A stretch of 64,000 bases of DNA from Kiritimatiellota bacterium (GCA_013151865.1 JAADHN010000034.1:25172-89171); one strand, 5' to 3'. Counted from the stretch's first letter, positions 35,006 to 44,190 are shown. Notes: generated by a model not told the origin, from the letters alone. Program-made: numbers and translations.

Positions 35006-35596
35006 ATGAACCGCACCGCAGCAATCGCCCGGACCACGGGGGAGACTCAGGTCGAAGTCCGGCTCGACCTCGACGCCGCCGGCCGTTGTGAAATCGATAC
35101 CGGCCTCCCGTTCCTGGACCACATGCTCGGGGCTTTTTCCCGGCACGGGTACTTCAAGCTTGTGCTCACCGCCCGGGGCGACCTCGAGGTCGATCCGCAC
35201 CACACGGTCGAAGACGTGGGTCTGGCGCTCGGCCAAGCCCTGAAAGAGGCGGCCGGCGACCGGACCGGCGTCCAGCGTTTCGGAGCGAGTCTCGTGCCCA
35301 TGGACGACGCCCTGGTCCGGGCCGTGATCGACCTGTCCGGACGCCCCTTTCTCGCGTATGATCTCGGGGTCGGCGCCGGCGCCGTCGGCGGCATTCCTAT
35401 TCTGCTGTTCCGCGAGTTCTTCCGAGCCCTCGCCACGGAGGCCCGTTTGAACCTTCACTTGACGCGTCTGGCCGGCGAGGAGCCCCATCACGTTGTCGAG
35501 GCCGCCTTCAAGGCGTTCGGTCGGGCGCTGGACCGGGCCCTCGGCCCCGAACCCCGCAGTCCGGGAGTGCCCTCGACCAAAGGCGTTCTTGCCTAG
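35006..35596 (+). CDS. hisB: imidazoleglycerol-phosphate dehydratase
   Basis: Sixth step of histidine synthesis; manganese enzyme. 196 residues with both repeats of the metal-binding pattern: DTGLPFLDHMLGAFSRHG and DPHHTVEDVGLALGQAL, then GEEPHHVVEAAFKAFGRAL; these carry the His and Glu ligands. Monofunctional, lacking the phosphatase part of enterobacterial HisB. ATG 35006 fits the family start (AAIARTTGETQVEVRLDLD). No other his gene is nearby; thrS follows 46 bp later. Confidence 0.96.
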   Translation: MNRTAAIARTTGETQVEVRLDLDAAGRCEIDTGLPFLDHMLGAFSRHGYFKLVLTARGDLEVDPHHTVEDVGLALGQALKEAAGDRTGVQRFGASLVPMDDALVRAVIDLSGRPFLAYDLGVGAGAVGGIPILLFREFFRALATEARLNLHLTRLAGEEPHHVVEAAFKAFGRALDRALGPEPRSPGVPSTKGVLA

Positions 35597-35642
35597 GGCC
35601 ACCCTCATCTCGACACCGCGTTTCTGAAAAGGTCCATGCTTC

Positions 35643-37370
35643 ATGGCAGACATCCCGCTGGAAACTCTCAGACACAGTACGGCCCACGTCATGGCTGCGG
35701 CCGTATCGCGCCTTTTTCCCGACGTGCAGCTCGACATTGGGCCGGCGACGGCAGACGGGTTCTACTACGATTTCGAACTGGAACACCGATTCACGCCCGA
35801 GGACTTGCCCGCGATCGAAAAGGAAATGCGCCGGATCGTGAATGCCCGTCTCCCGTTTACCCGGCTCGAGCTTTCGCGGGACGAGGCGGTGAAACTGCTC
35901 GAAAGTCGGAGGCAACAGTACAAGCTCGAGCGGCTCCAAGACATCCCCGAGGGGGAGGCGATTTCGTTCTATGAATGCGGCGACTTCATCGATTTGTGCC
36001 GAGGGCCGCACCTGGAGCACAGCGGCCAGATAAAGGCGTTCAAGTTGTTGTCCATCGCCGGCTCGTATTACCGAGGCATCGAGACGAACCCCATGCTGCA
36101 GCGCTTGTACGGAACGGCGTTCCGGACCAAACAGGAATTGGCCGAATACCTGCAGGGGCTGGCCCAGGCCCGCAAACGCGACCACCGCAAGCTCGGACGT
36201 GAACTCGATCTGTTCAGCGTGGCCGAGGCCGTGGGACCGGGATTGATCTGCTGGCACCCGAACGGCGCCCGGGTTCGCCACATCATCGAGACTTTCTGGA
36301 GGGAGGCGCACTACGAACACGGTTATGAGCTGCTGTACACACCGCACATCGGCAGGGCGGAACTGTGGCGTCGCAGCGGACACCTGGATTTCTACCGGGA
36401 CGCCATGTACGCCCCCATGGACATCGACGACCAGGAATACTTCGTCAAACCCATGAACTGCCCCTTTCATATCCAGGTTTATCAAACGCGGAGTCGTTCC
36501 TACCGGGAATTGCCGCTGCGCTGGGCGGAACTGGGAACGGTTTACCGGTACGAAAAAGGCGGCGTCCTCCACGGCCTGTTGCGTGTCCGGGGCTTTACCC
36601 AGGACGACGCCCACATCATCTGCACCCCGGAGCAGATCGAGGACGAAATCCGCGAGGTCCTGCGCTTCAGTCTGTTCATGTGGCACAGCTTCGGTTTCGA
36701 CGATGTGAAAGCCTACCTGGCGACGCGTCCGGAGAAGGCGGTGGGCGAGCCGGAACGCTGGGAACAGGCGCAGCGTTCGCTCGAAAAAGCCATCGAGACC
36801 GAAGGGCTCGATTGCGAAGTGGACGAGGGCGGCGGGGCGTTTTACGGCCCGAAGATCGATCTCAAGATCCGGGACGCTCTCGGGCGCGAGTGGCAGACCA
36901 CCACGATCCAATTCGATTTCAACCTGCCTGAACGGTTCGACATGACCTACGTCGGGACGGACGGTGCGCGGCACCGGCCTTACATGGTGCACCGGGCCTT
37001 GCTCGGCTCTCTCGAGCGGTTCTTCGGTATCCTGATCGAACACTATGCCGGGGCTTTTCCGTTGTGGCTGGCGCCGGAGCAGGTGCGGCTTCTGCCCCTG
37101 AGCGACCGTTTTATCCCGTACGCGCGCAAAGTGGCCGACCGCTTGCGCACCGAGCACCTCCGGGTCGCCGTCGACGCCGAAGCGGACACTGTCGGGGCCA
37201 AGATCCGCCGGGGGCGGAACCAGCGTGTTCCATACCTGCTGATCGTGGGAGAACGCGAAGCAGAGGCCGAAACCGTCGCGGTACGGAGCCGCAATCGGGG
37301 CGACGAAGGCCCATGTCCGGTCCAGACCTTTGTTGCAAGAGTCTTGCAGGAAATTGCCGAGAAAAAGTGA
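35643..37370 (+). CDS. thrS: threonyl-tRNA synthetase lacking the TGS domain
   Basis: Charges tRNA-Thr. At 575 residues it is about 65 shorter than E. coli ThrRS: it starts right at the editing domain (LRHSTAHVMAAAV), so the N-terminal TGS domain is absent, and hisB ends only 46 bp upstream. Editing-site residues HSTAH and CRGPH, motif 2 region (MNCPFHIQVY, RYEKGGVLHGLLRVRGFTQDDAH) and the C-terminal anticodon domain (VRLLPLSDRFIPYARKVAD) are intact. SD-like AAAAGG lies about ten bases upstream. The infC promoter overlaps its stop codon. Confidence 0.95.
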   Translation: MADIPLETLRHSTAHVMAAAVSRLFPDVQLDIGPATADGFYYDFELEHRFTPEDLPAIEKEMRRIVNARLPFTRLELSRDEAVKLLESRRQQYKLERLQDIPEGEAISFYECGDFIDLCRGPHLEHSGQIKAFKLLSIAGSYYRGIETNPMLQRLYGTAFRTKQELAEYLQGLAQARKRDHRKLGRELDLFSVAEAVGPGLICWHPNGARVRHIIETFWREAHYEHGYELLYTPHIGRAELWRRSGHLDFYRDAMYAPMDIDDQEYFVKPMNCPFHIQVYQTRSRSYRELPLRWAELGTVYRYEKGGVLHGLLRVRGFTQDDAHIICTPEQIEDEIREVLRFSLFMWHSFGFDDVKAYLATRPEKAVGEPERWEQAQRSLEKAIETEGLDCEVDEGGGAFYGPKIDLKIRDALGREWQTTTIQFDFNLPERFDMTYVGTDGARHRPYMVHRALLGSLERFFGILIEHYAGAFPLWLAPEQVRLLPLSDRFIPYARKVADRLRTEHLRVAVDAEADTVGAKIRRGRNQRVPYLLIVGEREAEAETVAVRSRNRGDEGPCPVQTFVARVLQEIAEKK

Positions 37371-37395
37371 CAAGCAGGGCAGGTTGTGCTACAAT
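37367..37395 (+). promoter_or_regulatory. promoter of infC-rpmI-rplT
   Basis: GTGACA (37367-37372, overlapping the thrS TGA), 17-bp spacer, TACAAT (37390-37395). The start point would be near 37402, giving infC a leader of about 220 nt. Confidence 0.65.
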
Positions 37396-37401
37396 AGTAC
37401 C

Positions 37402-37621
37402 GGTTCGAAGCCCATCCTGTCCGTGCACCCGCCCGTTTGAGGGCACGGAAAAGACCCCGGAGCGCTCGCTTCGGGTCGAGTGCTGAACTCGGTCGCCCCA
37501 CCCCCTGCTCGGGGGGGACGCACGCAGTGTCCGGTTCGAGTCCGCCTCCCCCGCGGGTGCGGGAGGAGTCGGCGCCCGGTCCGCAAGGGCAGATGAGGAA
37601 ACAAGAGAGGAGGACGGAACC
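37402..37621 (+). other. infC leader region
   Basis: Untranslated leader with several short stems, for example CCCCC/GGGGG around 37501-37515, and a strong SD at its end (AGGAGG, 37608-37613). It contains two GGTTCGA motifs that look like tRNA T-loops but have no matching stems. No intrinsic terminator was seen; regulation could act on translation through the unusual start codon. Confidence 0.45.
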
Positions 37622-38149
37622 ATCGCACGCCCACTTCGTCCGTACGATCGGCATCTCCGAGGAAGAATGGTGCGCCTGATCGGCGCAAACGGTGAACAAG
37701 TCGGCATCGTGACCTTCGACGAGGCCCTGACCCGTGCTCGCGACGCGGATCTCGATCTCGTGGAGATTGCGCGGAACGCCAATCCGCCCGTTTGCCGAAT
37801 CATGGATTACGGCAAGTTCCAGTACGAACAGAGCAAGAAAGAGCGTGAAGCCAAGAAGAAGCAGCACCAGCACAAACTCAAAGAGATCAAGTTCCACCCC
37901 AACATCGGCGACCATGATTATACCACAAAGCTCAAACACCTCGTTGCGTTTCTCGAAAAAGGGTTTAAAGTAAAGGTTTCCATGTTTTTTCGAGGACGTG
38001 AGATGGCCCACACCGAGCGTGGGCTTGCAGTAATGAACCGGGTGGTCGAAGACACCCGGGAGGTGGCGACGGTGGAATCACCGGTGCGTCGGGCCGGCCG
38101 CAGTCTTTTGCTTTACTTGGCCCCGGCAAAACATAAGCCGGGCCAGTAA
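37622..38149 (+). CDS. infC: translation initiation factor IF-3, AUC start
   Basis: IF-3 binds the 30S subunit and rejects wrong start codons. The 175-residue protein has the N-domain (RGRMVRLIGANGEQVGIV), linker (YEQSKKEREAKKKQ) and C-domain (LKEIKFHPNIGDHDY, FLEKGFKVKVSMFFRGREMAH). No ATG, GTG or TTG gives a full N-domain: ATG 37667 would cut it inside the motif DRHLRGRMVRLI. ATC at 37622-37624 is in frame, 15 codons upstream, with AGGAGG eight bases before. Rare start codons in infC (AUU in E. coli) allow IF-3 to repress itself. Start of the infC-rpmI-rplT operon. Confidence 0.92.
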   Translation: MARPLRPYDRHLRGRMVRLIGANGEQVGIVTFDEALTRARDADLDLVEIARNANPPVCRIMDYGKFQYEQSKKEREAKKKQHQHKLKEIKFHPNIGDHDYTTKLKHLVAFLEKGFKVKVSMFFRGREMAHTERGLAVMNRVVEDTREVATVESPVRRAGRSLLLYLAPAKHKPGQ

Positions 38150-38305
38150 CGTCCCACCTCCGGCAGCCCTCGCACCTGCAGCGTGCCCAACGTTTGGCGC
38201 GAAATCCTGCCCGTGGCGCCCGGGCGCGGAGTCTGTCGTTTTCCCGATTGATGCCCTTCAGGCGACCGTTGCCGTCACCCACAGAACAAATACGGACTTT
38301 TCGAC

Positions 38306-38506
38306 ATGCCAAAACTCAAGACACGCAAGTCCGCAGCCAAGCGACTCAAGCAGACCGGAACGGGCAAGTTCCGTCACTACAAAGCGGGCGCACGTCACAT
38401 CCTGACCAAGAAAAGCGCCAAACGCAAACGGCGTCTCGGTCAGGACGCGGAAGTGAAAAAGAGCGAGATGAAACGGATCAAAGCGGCCCTGCCCTACGGG
38501 TTGTGA
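38306..38506 (+). CDS. rpmI: 50S ribosomal protein L35 (bL35)
   Basis: 66 residues, highly basic, MPKLKTRKSAAKRLKQTGTGK followed by a KAGARHILTKKSAKRKR stretch and the end KRIKAALPYGL, all typical of bL35. It lies in the conserved order infC-rpmI-rplT, 156 bp after infC. Confidence 0.97.
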   Translation: MPKLKTRKSAAKRLKQTGTGKFRHYKAGARHILTKKSAKRKRRLGQDAEVKKSEMKRIKAALPYGL

Positions 38507-38657
38507 TCGGTCGTCGATACGCTGCGTGCGCTGTGGATTCACTGCGTGTCCGCGTGTGAGGAGCCCCCGACCGAATGTCCGAGGTCCTCGGTCGAGGCCG
38601 AACGTCGCGTCCATGTTCACGAATTGAACCAGAGACAGCCGGGAGTGGTTTGCCAGT

Positions 38658-39014
38658 ATGCGTACCAGGAACATAGTTGCCTCCAGAAAACGGCGGAAAG
38701 CGGTCCTGAAAAGCGTGCGGGGGTTTCGGGGTCCGCGCGGCAAGCTCATTCGCCAGGCATACGGTGCGGCGGACCGTGCCATGGCCGCTGCTTACGTGGG
38801 ACGGAAGCAGAAGAAACGCCAATATCGCCGGCTCTGGACTGTGCGCATCAACGCGGCATGTCGCGCACAGGACCTCACGTACAGCCGTTTCATTTGCGGA
38901 CTCAAGAAATCGGGTGTCGACCTGAACCGCAAAGTGTTGGCGGACCTGGCGGTTCGCGAACCGGAGACGTTCTCGCGGTTAGTGAATACGGCCCGGAAGG
39001 CACTGTCCGGCTGA
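38658..39014 (+). CDS. rplT: 50S ribosomal protein L20 (bL20)
   Basis: 118 residues with the bL20 signatures KRRKAVLKSVRGFRG, QKKRQYRRLWTVRINAA and YSRFICGLKKSGVDLNRKVLADLA. In other bacteria L20 binds the operon mRNA to repress rpmI-rplT; whether the 150-nt spacers here carry such a site cannot be told by eye. Third gene of the infC operon. Confidence 0.97.
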   Translation: MRTRNIVASRKRRKAVLKSVRGFRGPRGKLIRQAYGAADRAMAAAYVGRKQKKRQYRRLWTVRINAACRAQDLTYSRFICGLKKSGVDLNRKVLADLAVREPETFSRLVNTARKALSG

Positions 39015-39052
39015 GTCCGTGATCGACCTGCCCGCGATCGTCACCTCGACCC

Positions 39053-40492
39053 ATGAAGAACGCAAGCGGTGGCCAGGAGAATTCTCCGGAAGCGGGTCGG
39101 ACCGACCTGGCGGCCGCAGTGCCGGGATCGGGCCGGACGGGGTTGGCGGCGAAGCAACACCTGCTGATCTCCGGAATCTTCCTTTGGGAGACCTGTGGCT
39201 GTTTGGCGGGGCTGGCGACGGTCGCTTGGTTCATTTCCCCGCGCCCCGCTTGGCCTCCCGGCGCCCTTCCGCCGCGCCTCGACGTGTTCTTGAGCACCGC
39301 CGCGCTCGGCCTGCTCTGGCAGCACCTCCACCGATTGTCCGGCGGCTACGCTCCCGACCTGCCGCATGCGCCGGTCGAACTGCTTCGCCGCATGGTCCCC
39401 CGGCTTCTCGGCTCGTTGTCGGTTTGGTCGCTGGTACTGGTGTGGCTCGGGGTCGATGCGGCCGCGATCCTGAGTTTGGCCATGGCGGCGGGCGGTTGGG
39501 GCTTGGCTTGGTACCTGCTTCTCCTTCCCGGCATGCGGTCCCTCCTCCTGGCTTGGTTTGTCCGCCGGGGCCTGCGGGAACGGATCCTGTTTCTGGGCGA
39601 TGACGCGTGGATCGGGCGGGTGCAGCAAGCCTACCCGTTGCTGATCGAACTTGCCGGCACAATCGATGCGGACGGCGGGAGGATATCGGACCCCGAGACG
39701 TTTCTCCGGCGCATGGCTCGCCGCCGCGTCGACCGGCTCTTGTGCGCCGGAGGGGCGGCTTCGGACTTGACGAAACATGTGGCCATGCTTGCCGCAATCG
39801 CCGGGATTCCCGTGGAGACCGTTCGCCGGCGGGGGAGCGAGGCACAAGACGTCGAGACCTTCGAACTGGTCCCTTCCCCTCGGACGCCCGGAAAGTTGCT
39901 TTTGAAAGAAATCTGCGACGTCGTCGGTGCGTTTGCGGTGCTGCTGGTCGGCTGGCCGCTCTTGCTGGCTGCCGCATTGGCAGTGCGGCTCACATCCGCC
40001 GGCCCCATTCTGTTTCGGCAGGAGCGCATGGGACGGCGGGGGCGGGTGTTCCGCATGTTCAAATTCCGCAGTATGCGCCTGGGCGCCGACCGGGACCACG
40101 CCGGGCTCGCCGCCCTGGAACCGGGCGACATTCTCTTCAAGCCGGAGCGTGATCCGCGCGTGACGCCCGTGGGCCGGGTCCTGCGGCGCACCTCCATCGA
40201 CGAACTGCCCCAGGTCTGGAACATATTGCTTGGGGACATGAGTCTGGTGGGGCCCCGCCCCATGCCGTTGTACGAGACCGCCGTCTTGCCGCCCGACGTT
40301 TTGCTCCGGCGACATGCCATGAAGCCCGGACTGACCGGACTCTGGCAGGTTTCGGGACGCAGCAACATCCGTTCCCTGGACGAACGGACCGAGCTGGACC
40401 TCGCCTACATCGACCAGTGGTCGCCGGCATTGGACATTGCGATCCTGCTCAAGACCGTCCCCGCCGTCCTTACCGCCCGGGGCGCGCAATAG
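39053..40492 (+). CDS. polyprenyl glycosylphosphotransferase (exopolysaccharide initiating sugar transferase)
   Basis: 479 residues. Four N-terminal membrane helices (about 38-165), a nucleotide-binding-like middle domain, one helix near 295-320 and the bacterial sugar-transferase domain (FRQERMGRRGRVFRMFKFRSM in parts, PRVTPVGRVLRRTSIDELPQ, MSLVGPRPMPLYE, KPGLTGLWQVSGRS). Such enzymes place the first sugar phosphate on undecaprenyl phosphate to start capsule, EPS or O-antigen units. The start of its frame is 38 bp after rplT, an unusual link with the ribosomal operon. Confidence 0.93.
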   Translation: MKNASGGQENSPEAGRTDLAAAVPGSGRTGLAAKQHLLISGIFLWETCGCLAGLATVAWFISPRPAWPPGALPPRLDVFLSTAALGLLWQHLHRLSGGYAPDLPHAPVELLRRMVPRLLGSLSVWSLVLVWLGVDAAAILSLAMAAGGWGLAWYLLLLPGMRSLLLAWFVRRGLRERILFLGDDAWIGRVQQAYPLLIELAGTIDADGGRISDPETFLRRMARRRVDRLLCAGGAASDLTKHVAMLAAIAGIPVETVRRRGSEAQDVETFELVPSPRTPGKLLLKEICDVVGAFAVLLVGWPLLLAAALAVRLTSAGPILFRQERMGRRGRVFRMFKFRSMRLGADRDHAGLAALEPGDILFKPERDPRVTPVGRVLRRTSIDELPQVWNILLGDMSLVGPRPMPLYETAVLPPDVLLRRHAMKPGLTGLWQVSGRSNIRSLDERTELDLAYIDQWSPALDIAILLKTVPAVLTARGAQ

Positions 40493-40579
40493 TTCCTTCT
40501 TGCCGCCGCCCGGGACTCGATACGCGCGTTGCCGCCGCGGATGTCGGGAACGGCGGCGCCCAGGCATGGAAAAGTCGGG

Positions 40580-41323
40580 TCAGTCCGGTCCGCTCTGTCC
40601 CGACATGAGTTCCCGAAAGTGAAAGAATGCCCGGGCTGCAAGCGCCGAGAGCAACCGCGCCCCGTCACGGACCGCCGCCCACTCCCGCCCCAGCCGGTCC
40701 CACACCAATGCGACCGCTGCAGCGTATTGCCGGGAGACCAGAACCAACCCCAGAAACACCAGGAGGACGTTGCAGAAGAAAATAAAACTCAGCGACAGGA
40801 CTCGCCCGTACAGACGCAAGTCGCGCTGGCCTCGGAGCAGTGCATAGGCGGTGAGCACCACGTGGAAGGCATAGGTCGCACCCACGCCTGCATAGGCGGT
40901 TCGTACCGCCCACTCCGCCGGGCCGGCGGCGCGCCGCCAGAAACAATACGCTCCATACAATCCGATCCAGATCACGGTGTACACGGGGAAGAAATACGGC
41001 GCCAGAGCGATCCAGATGTTCGGCCGTTCGACGGCCACACTACCCCCCGCGGCCCCGGCGTGGAATGCCCCGGTCCGGCGCAGAAACACCTTGGCGGCCA
41101 GCCAGTGGGTCAATTCGTGGCCGAAAACGTACACCATCAAGGGCCGGGAGAAGAACGAGAAGAACAATACCCCGCCCGTGAACCCCAGAACCAGGGGAAG
41201 GAACGCCGCGTTCCTGTCAAGGGCCACGGGCAGGTCGGCAACCGCCCACAGCAGAGCACCGGTCAGATAGAGGAGCACGCCGGTCGCCGCCATGCGCCCA
41301 CAGAAAGATGCGAATCGGTTCAC
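40580..41323 (-). CDS. integral membrane metallopeptidase-like protein (HExxH)
   Basis: About 247 residues with roughly six hydrophobic helices. GHELTHWLAAKVF at residues 68-80 gives the zinc motif HELTH, inside or next to a helix as in site-2-type (M50) peptidases, although the NPDG-type second motif of M50 is not evident. Function unknown; perhaps intramembrane proteolysis. The frame is open up to GTG 41452, but the added 43 residues are hydrophilic and low-complexity, so GTG 41323 is preferred. Convergent with the sugar transferase gene and divergent from mrp. Confidence 0.6.
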   Translation of the reverse strand: MNRFASFCGRMAATGVLLYLTGALLWAVADLPVALDRNAAFLPLVLGFTGGVLFFSFFSRPLMVYVFGHELTHWLAAKVFLRRTGAFHAGAAGGSVAVERPNIWIALAPYFFPVYTVIWIGLYGAYCFWRRAAGPAEWAVRTAYAGVGATYAFHVVLTAYALLRGQRDLRLYGRVLSLSFIFFCNVLLVFLGLVLVSRQYAAAVALVWDRLGREWAAVRDGARLLSALAARAFFHFRELMSGQSGPD

Positions 41324-41630
41324 CTGGGTCGTCCGTTGCTTGGGATCAGTCGCGCCGGTCGCCGCGGTGTCCCGCGCGGGGACGCCCTCCGCCGAACTTC
41401 GGGGCCCGCGAAATCGGGTCGGAGTCGGGTGTGGCTTTTTGCCGTGGCTCACGGTATACTATCTCACTTGCGGATGGAACGCTACCGGTCCGGCCTCGAA
41501 ACGGCAACAATTGTCCTGCTCGCCTCGAGATAGGGGCTTTTTTCGCCCCACCGTGTTTCGCCGCCGCCGGCCATTGTTTTCGGGCCGCCTCTATCCACAT
41601 GGGACCGGATACAACACAGGCAATTCCCGG

Positions 41631-42524
41631 ATGAGTCAGCAATCCTGCAACTCCTGCACTCAGGCCGACTGTCCCTCGAAAGACCGTCGTCCCGGCGAGA
41701 ATGATACACAATTCCAGGCCCGTCAGGAACTGGCGCAGCGGATGTGCCGTATTCCTTGGAAAATCGTTGTGCTGTCCGGCAAGGGTGGCGTGGGCAAGAG
41801 TACGGTGGCTGCGAACCTGGCGGTGTCCCTGCGGCTCGCCGGGCGCCGTGTGGGATTGCTCGACGTGGACGTACACGGCCCAAGCATCCCCAAACTGCTG
41901 GGGGTCGAGGGCAGAACCGTGGGGCTGGCCAACGGCGCCATGGCCCCGGTGTCGACTCCCGACGGCCTGCGGGTCATGTCGATCGGTTTCCTGCTTCCGG
42001 ACCCGGACGATGCCGTGATTTGGCGGGGCCCCATGAAGATGGGTGTCATTCAGCAGTTTCTCAAGGACGTGGATTGGGGCGATTGCGAATGGCTCATCAT
42101 CGACTCACCACCCGGCACCGGCGATGAACCGCTCTCCGTCAGTCAGCTTCTGCCGGACCTGACCGGGGCGATCATTGTCACCACGCCCCAGGAGATGGCA
42201 CTCGCGGACGTGCGGAAATCCGTCACGTTTTGTCGCAAGTTGGACCTGCGTGTACTTGGAGTAGTGGAGAACATGAGTGGTTTCGTCTGCCCCCATTGCG
42301 GCAAGATAACGAACATTCTCAAACAGGGCGGCGGGGAACGGCTGGCGGTCGACATGGGCGTCCCGTTCCTGGGGCGGATTCCGCTGGACTCGCAGGTTGC
42401 AGAGGCGTCGGACGCGGGGATTCCGTTTGCTCAAGCGCACGCGGCGCACCCTGCGGCGACCGCTTTTCGCGGAATTGTGGACAAGGTGATCGCTGCTGCC
42501 GGCTCTCCGCCGGCGCAGGCATGA
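41631..42524 (+). CDS. mrp: Mrp/NBP35-family Fe-S cluster carrier ATPase
   Basis: 297 residues. P-loop GKGGVGKST (51-59, deviant Walker A), DVDVHGPSIPKLLG, DSPPGTGDEPLS and a C-terminal CPHCGK (CxxC that holds the bridging [4Fe-4S] cluster in Mrp dimers). The N-terminus has a further cysteine cluster, CNSCTQADC, like NBP35-type proteins. It delivers Fe-S clusters to target enzymes in the cytoplasm. A TATACT at 41455-41460 could be its -10 box. The NifX-like gene downstream supports a role in cluster handling. Confidence 0.93.
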   Translation: MSQQSCNSCTQADCPSKDRRPGENDTQFQARQELAQRMCRIPWKIVVLSGKGGVGKSTVAANLAVSLRLAGRRVGLLDVDVHGPSIPKLLGVEGRTVGLANGAMAPVSTPDGLRVMSIGFLLPDPDDAVIWRGPMKMGVIQQFLKDVDWGDCEWLIIDSPPGTGDEPLSVSQLLPDLTGAIIVTTPQEMALADVRKSVTFCRKLDLRVLGVVENMSGFVCPHCGKITNILKQGGGERLAVDMGVPFLGRIPLDSQVAEASDAGIPFAQAHAAHPAATAFRGIVDKVIAAAGSPPAQA

Positions 42525-42628
42525 ATGGCTCCGGATGTGGGTTCGGCGACCGTAAGCGGAGGCGGTTTGCCGAGCGGCAATCCGGCCGGCCGTATTCGTT
42601 TCCGTCTCCGCCCACGGGAGTTGGACTG

Positions 42629-42967
42629 ATGCGTATCGCCATTCCATTGGTCGCCGGCGAACTGTCGCCGCACTTTGGGCACTGCGAGGAATTCTCGTTC
42701 GTCGAAGTTGACTCCGAGAGAAAACAGATCCTCCGGTGCGAGACGGCGCCGGCGCCGCCCCATCAGCCCGGGTTGTTGCCGCGCTGGCTCATCGAGCGTG
42801 GGGCCGATCTGCTCATTGCCGGCGGGATCGGCGCCCGGGCCCGGGGCATCCTCGAGGCGGCCGGCGTCCACGTCTTGTCCGGGGCCTCGGGCGCAGGGCC
42901 GGAAGATACGGTCCGGGCCTGGCTCGAGGGATCGTTGGACCTGTCCGGCGCAATCTGCGATCATTGA
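42629..42967 (+). CDS. NifX/NifB-type iron-molybdenum cluster-binding domain protein
   Basis: 112 residues: MRIAIPLVAGELSPHFGHCEEF, GLLPRWLIERGADLLIAGGIGARA, and a short hydrophilic tail. This is the dinitrogenase cofactor-binding fold (RNase H-like), with His and Cys in HFGHC as probable metal ligands. Stand-alone members are common in anaerobes without nitrogenase, often next to Mrp-like ATPases as here, and are thought to bind Fe-S or Mo-containing clusters. No nif genes are present. Confidence 0.85.
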   Translation: MRIAIPLVAGELSPHFGHCEEFSFVEVDSERKQILRCETAPAPPHQPGLLPRWLIERGADLLIAGGIGARARGILEAAGVHVLSGASGAGPEDTVRAWLEGSLDLSGAICDH

Positions 42968-43089
42968 GTCGCGCGGGCGGAAAGTCGATGCCGCCGGAAG
43001 GGCGGCCGCGACGATGTGCTCCGATGTCCGCCGCTCCGGACGCGGCGCTGCCTGCGCCGGGACCGGGACGGTCGTGGAATGGGGCGGTT

Positions 43090-44121
43090 ATGACACAGCA
43101 GTACACGGTCCTGGTTACCATGGGCGGACTCGGCGACGCCGTCCTGTTTTCCCCGGCGATGGCGGCGGCGGTCCGTCGGTCCGGGGAAGAACGGCGGACA
43201 GTGTTGCTGGCCGCCTCGGAACTGGTGCGGGCTGTGTATGCACCGACCCCAGGCCTCGAGTCTGTCACTGTGGTGGACACCAATCGCCGCTATTCCCCGG
43301 AGACCTGGTGGCGCCTCTTTCGCTTCGGGCGACGATTACGGCGTGTGGCGCCGGTCGGCGACTTGGTTTTCGCCTCTCGGATGGCCCCGCGTCTGTGCCG
43401 GCTCATTTTCCTGGCGGTTCGTCCCAAACGGGTACACATGTCCCCCGGGCCGAGCGCCTGTTCGACCGATCTCGAGGTGAACGTGGACTTGGCCCGACGG
43501 CTCGCCCCGGACGCCGCGGCAACGGACGTTTTCGTCCCGGTCCCGGAGCAGGCCCGGCAAGAGGCCGAGGCGGCGCTGAATCGGAGTGTGGGCCGGTCCG
43601 GCCGCCGCTTTCTGGCACTCTATCCCTCCGTGGCGCGTCCGAACCGCCCGCGTTGGCCCCTGGCGAACCTCGCGCGGGCCGCCGCACGGATCCTCGAGGC
43701 GGAACATCTCGACTGCGCCGTTGTCCTGGGAAGCACCGGCGAGGGCCGCGAGTGGCGCGGGGAAGTGGGAGAAGGTGCGCCGTTCGTCAGCCTGGCGGGC
43801 GAATTATCCATTTCCGGCACGGCAGCCGTGCTGCAGCGGGCCGCACTGGCGGTGTGCAACGACGGCGGCGTCATGCATTTGGCCGGGGCGGTGGGTTGCC
43901 CGTTGGTGGGGATCATGCCCAACGTCTCCCGACACCACCGGCCGCCCGGACAGGCTGTCCGGGTGCTCCAACCGCGGAAACTGGCGTGTCATCCTTGTCA
44001 TCCCCGCCGTCCCGACCGGTGCAGAGGTCCTGCGGAGTGCGTCCGGGCCATATCCGAGGACGCGGTCGTCGCCGCGGCCCACGACCTCCTACCCCAGTCT
44101 GCCTCCCCGGATTCCCGGTGA
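43090..44121 (+). CDS. glycosyltransferase family 9 (heptosyltransferase-like)
   Basis: 343 residues, GT-B fold. N-terminal VLVTMGGLGDAVLFSPAMAA and C-terminal FVSLAGELSISGTAAVLQRAALAVCNDGGVMHLAGAVGCPLVGIM match the GT9 donor-site pattern (ndgG..HlaaAlg.P.valfG), as in WaaC/WaaF/RfaQ. It probably adds heptose or another sugar to the LPS core. A cysteine-rich tail (RKLACHPCHPRRPDRCRGPAECV) fits the CxxC pattern often found near the end of heptosyltransferases. ATG 43090 is used; upstream sequence in frame has no homology. Confidence 0.87.
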   Translation: MTQQYTVLVTMGGLGDAVLFSPAMAAAVRRSGEERRTVLLAASELVRAVYAPTPGLESVTVVDTNRRYSPETWWRLFRFGRRLRRVAPVGDLVFASRMAPRLCRLIFLAVRPKRVHMSPGPSACSTDLEVNVDLARRLAPDAAATDVFVPVPEQARQEAEAALNRSVGRSGRRFLALYPSVARPNRPRWPLANLARAAARILEAEHLDCAVVLGSTGEGREWRGEVGEGAPFVSLAGELSISGTAAVLQRAALAVCNDGGVMHLAGAVGCPLVGIMPNVSRHHRPPGQAVRVLQPRKLACHPCHPRRPDRCRGPAECVRAISEDAVVAAAHDLLPQSASPDSR

Positions 44122-44155
44122 GCCCCTTTCACGGACGACGGCCCGGACATTCGCA

Positions 44156-44184
44156 TTGCCTTTGCGGCTGCTATTTGCTAAAAT
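44156..44184 (+). promoter_or_regulatory. promoter upstream of pilin leader
   Basis: TTGCCT (44156-44161), 17-bp spacer, TAAAAT (44179-44184), in a locally AT-rich patch. Transcription should begin near 44191, about 520 nt before the pilin ATG. Confidence 0.65.
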
Positions 44185-44190
44185 ATACGC

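Noticed and set aside
37396..37545. Two GGTTCGA motifs resembling tRNA T-loops in the infC leader
   Set aside because: Flanking bases do not form T or acceptor stems, and no anticodon or D arm fits.
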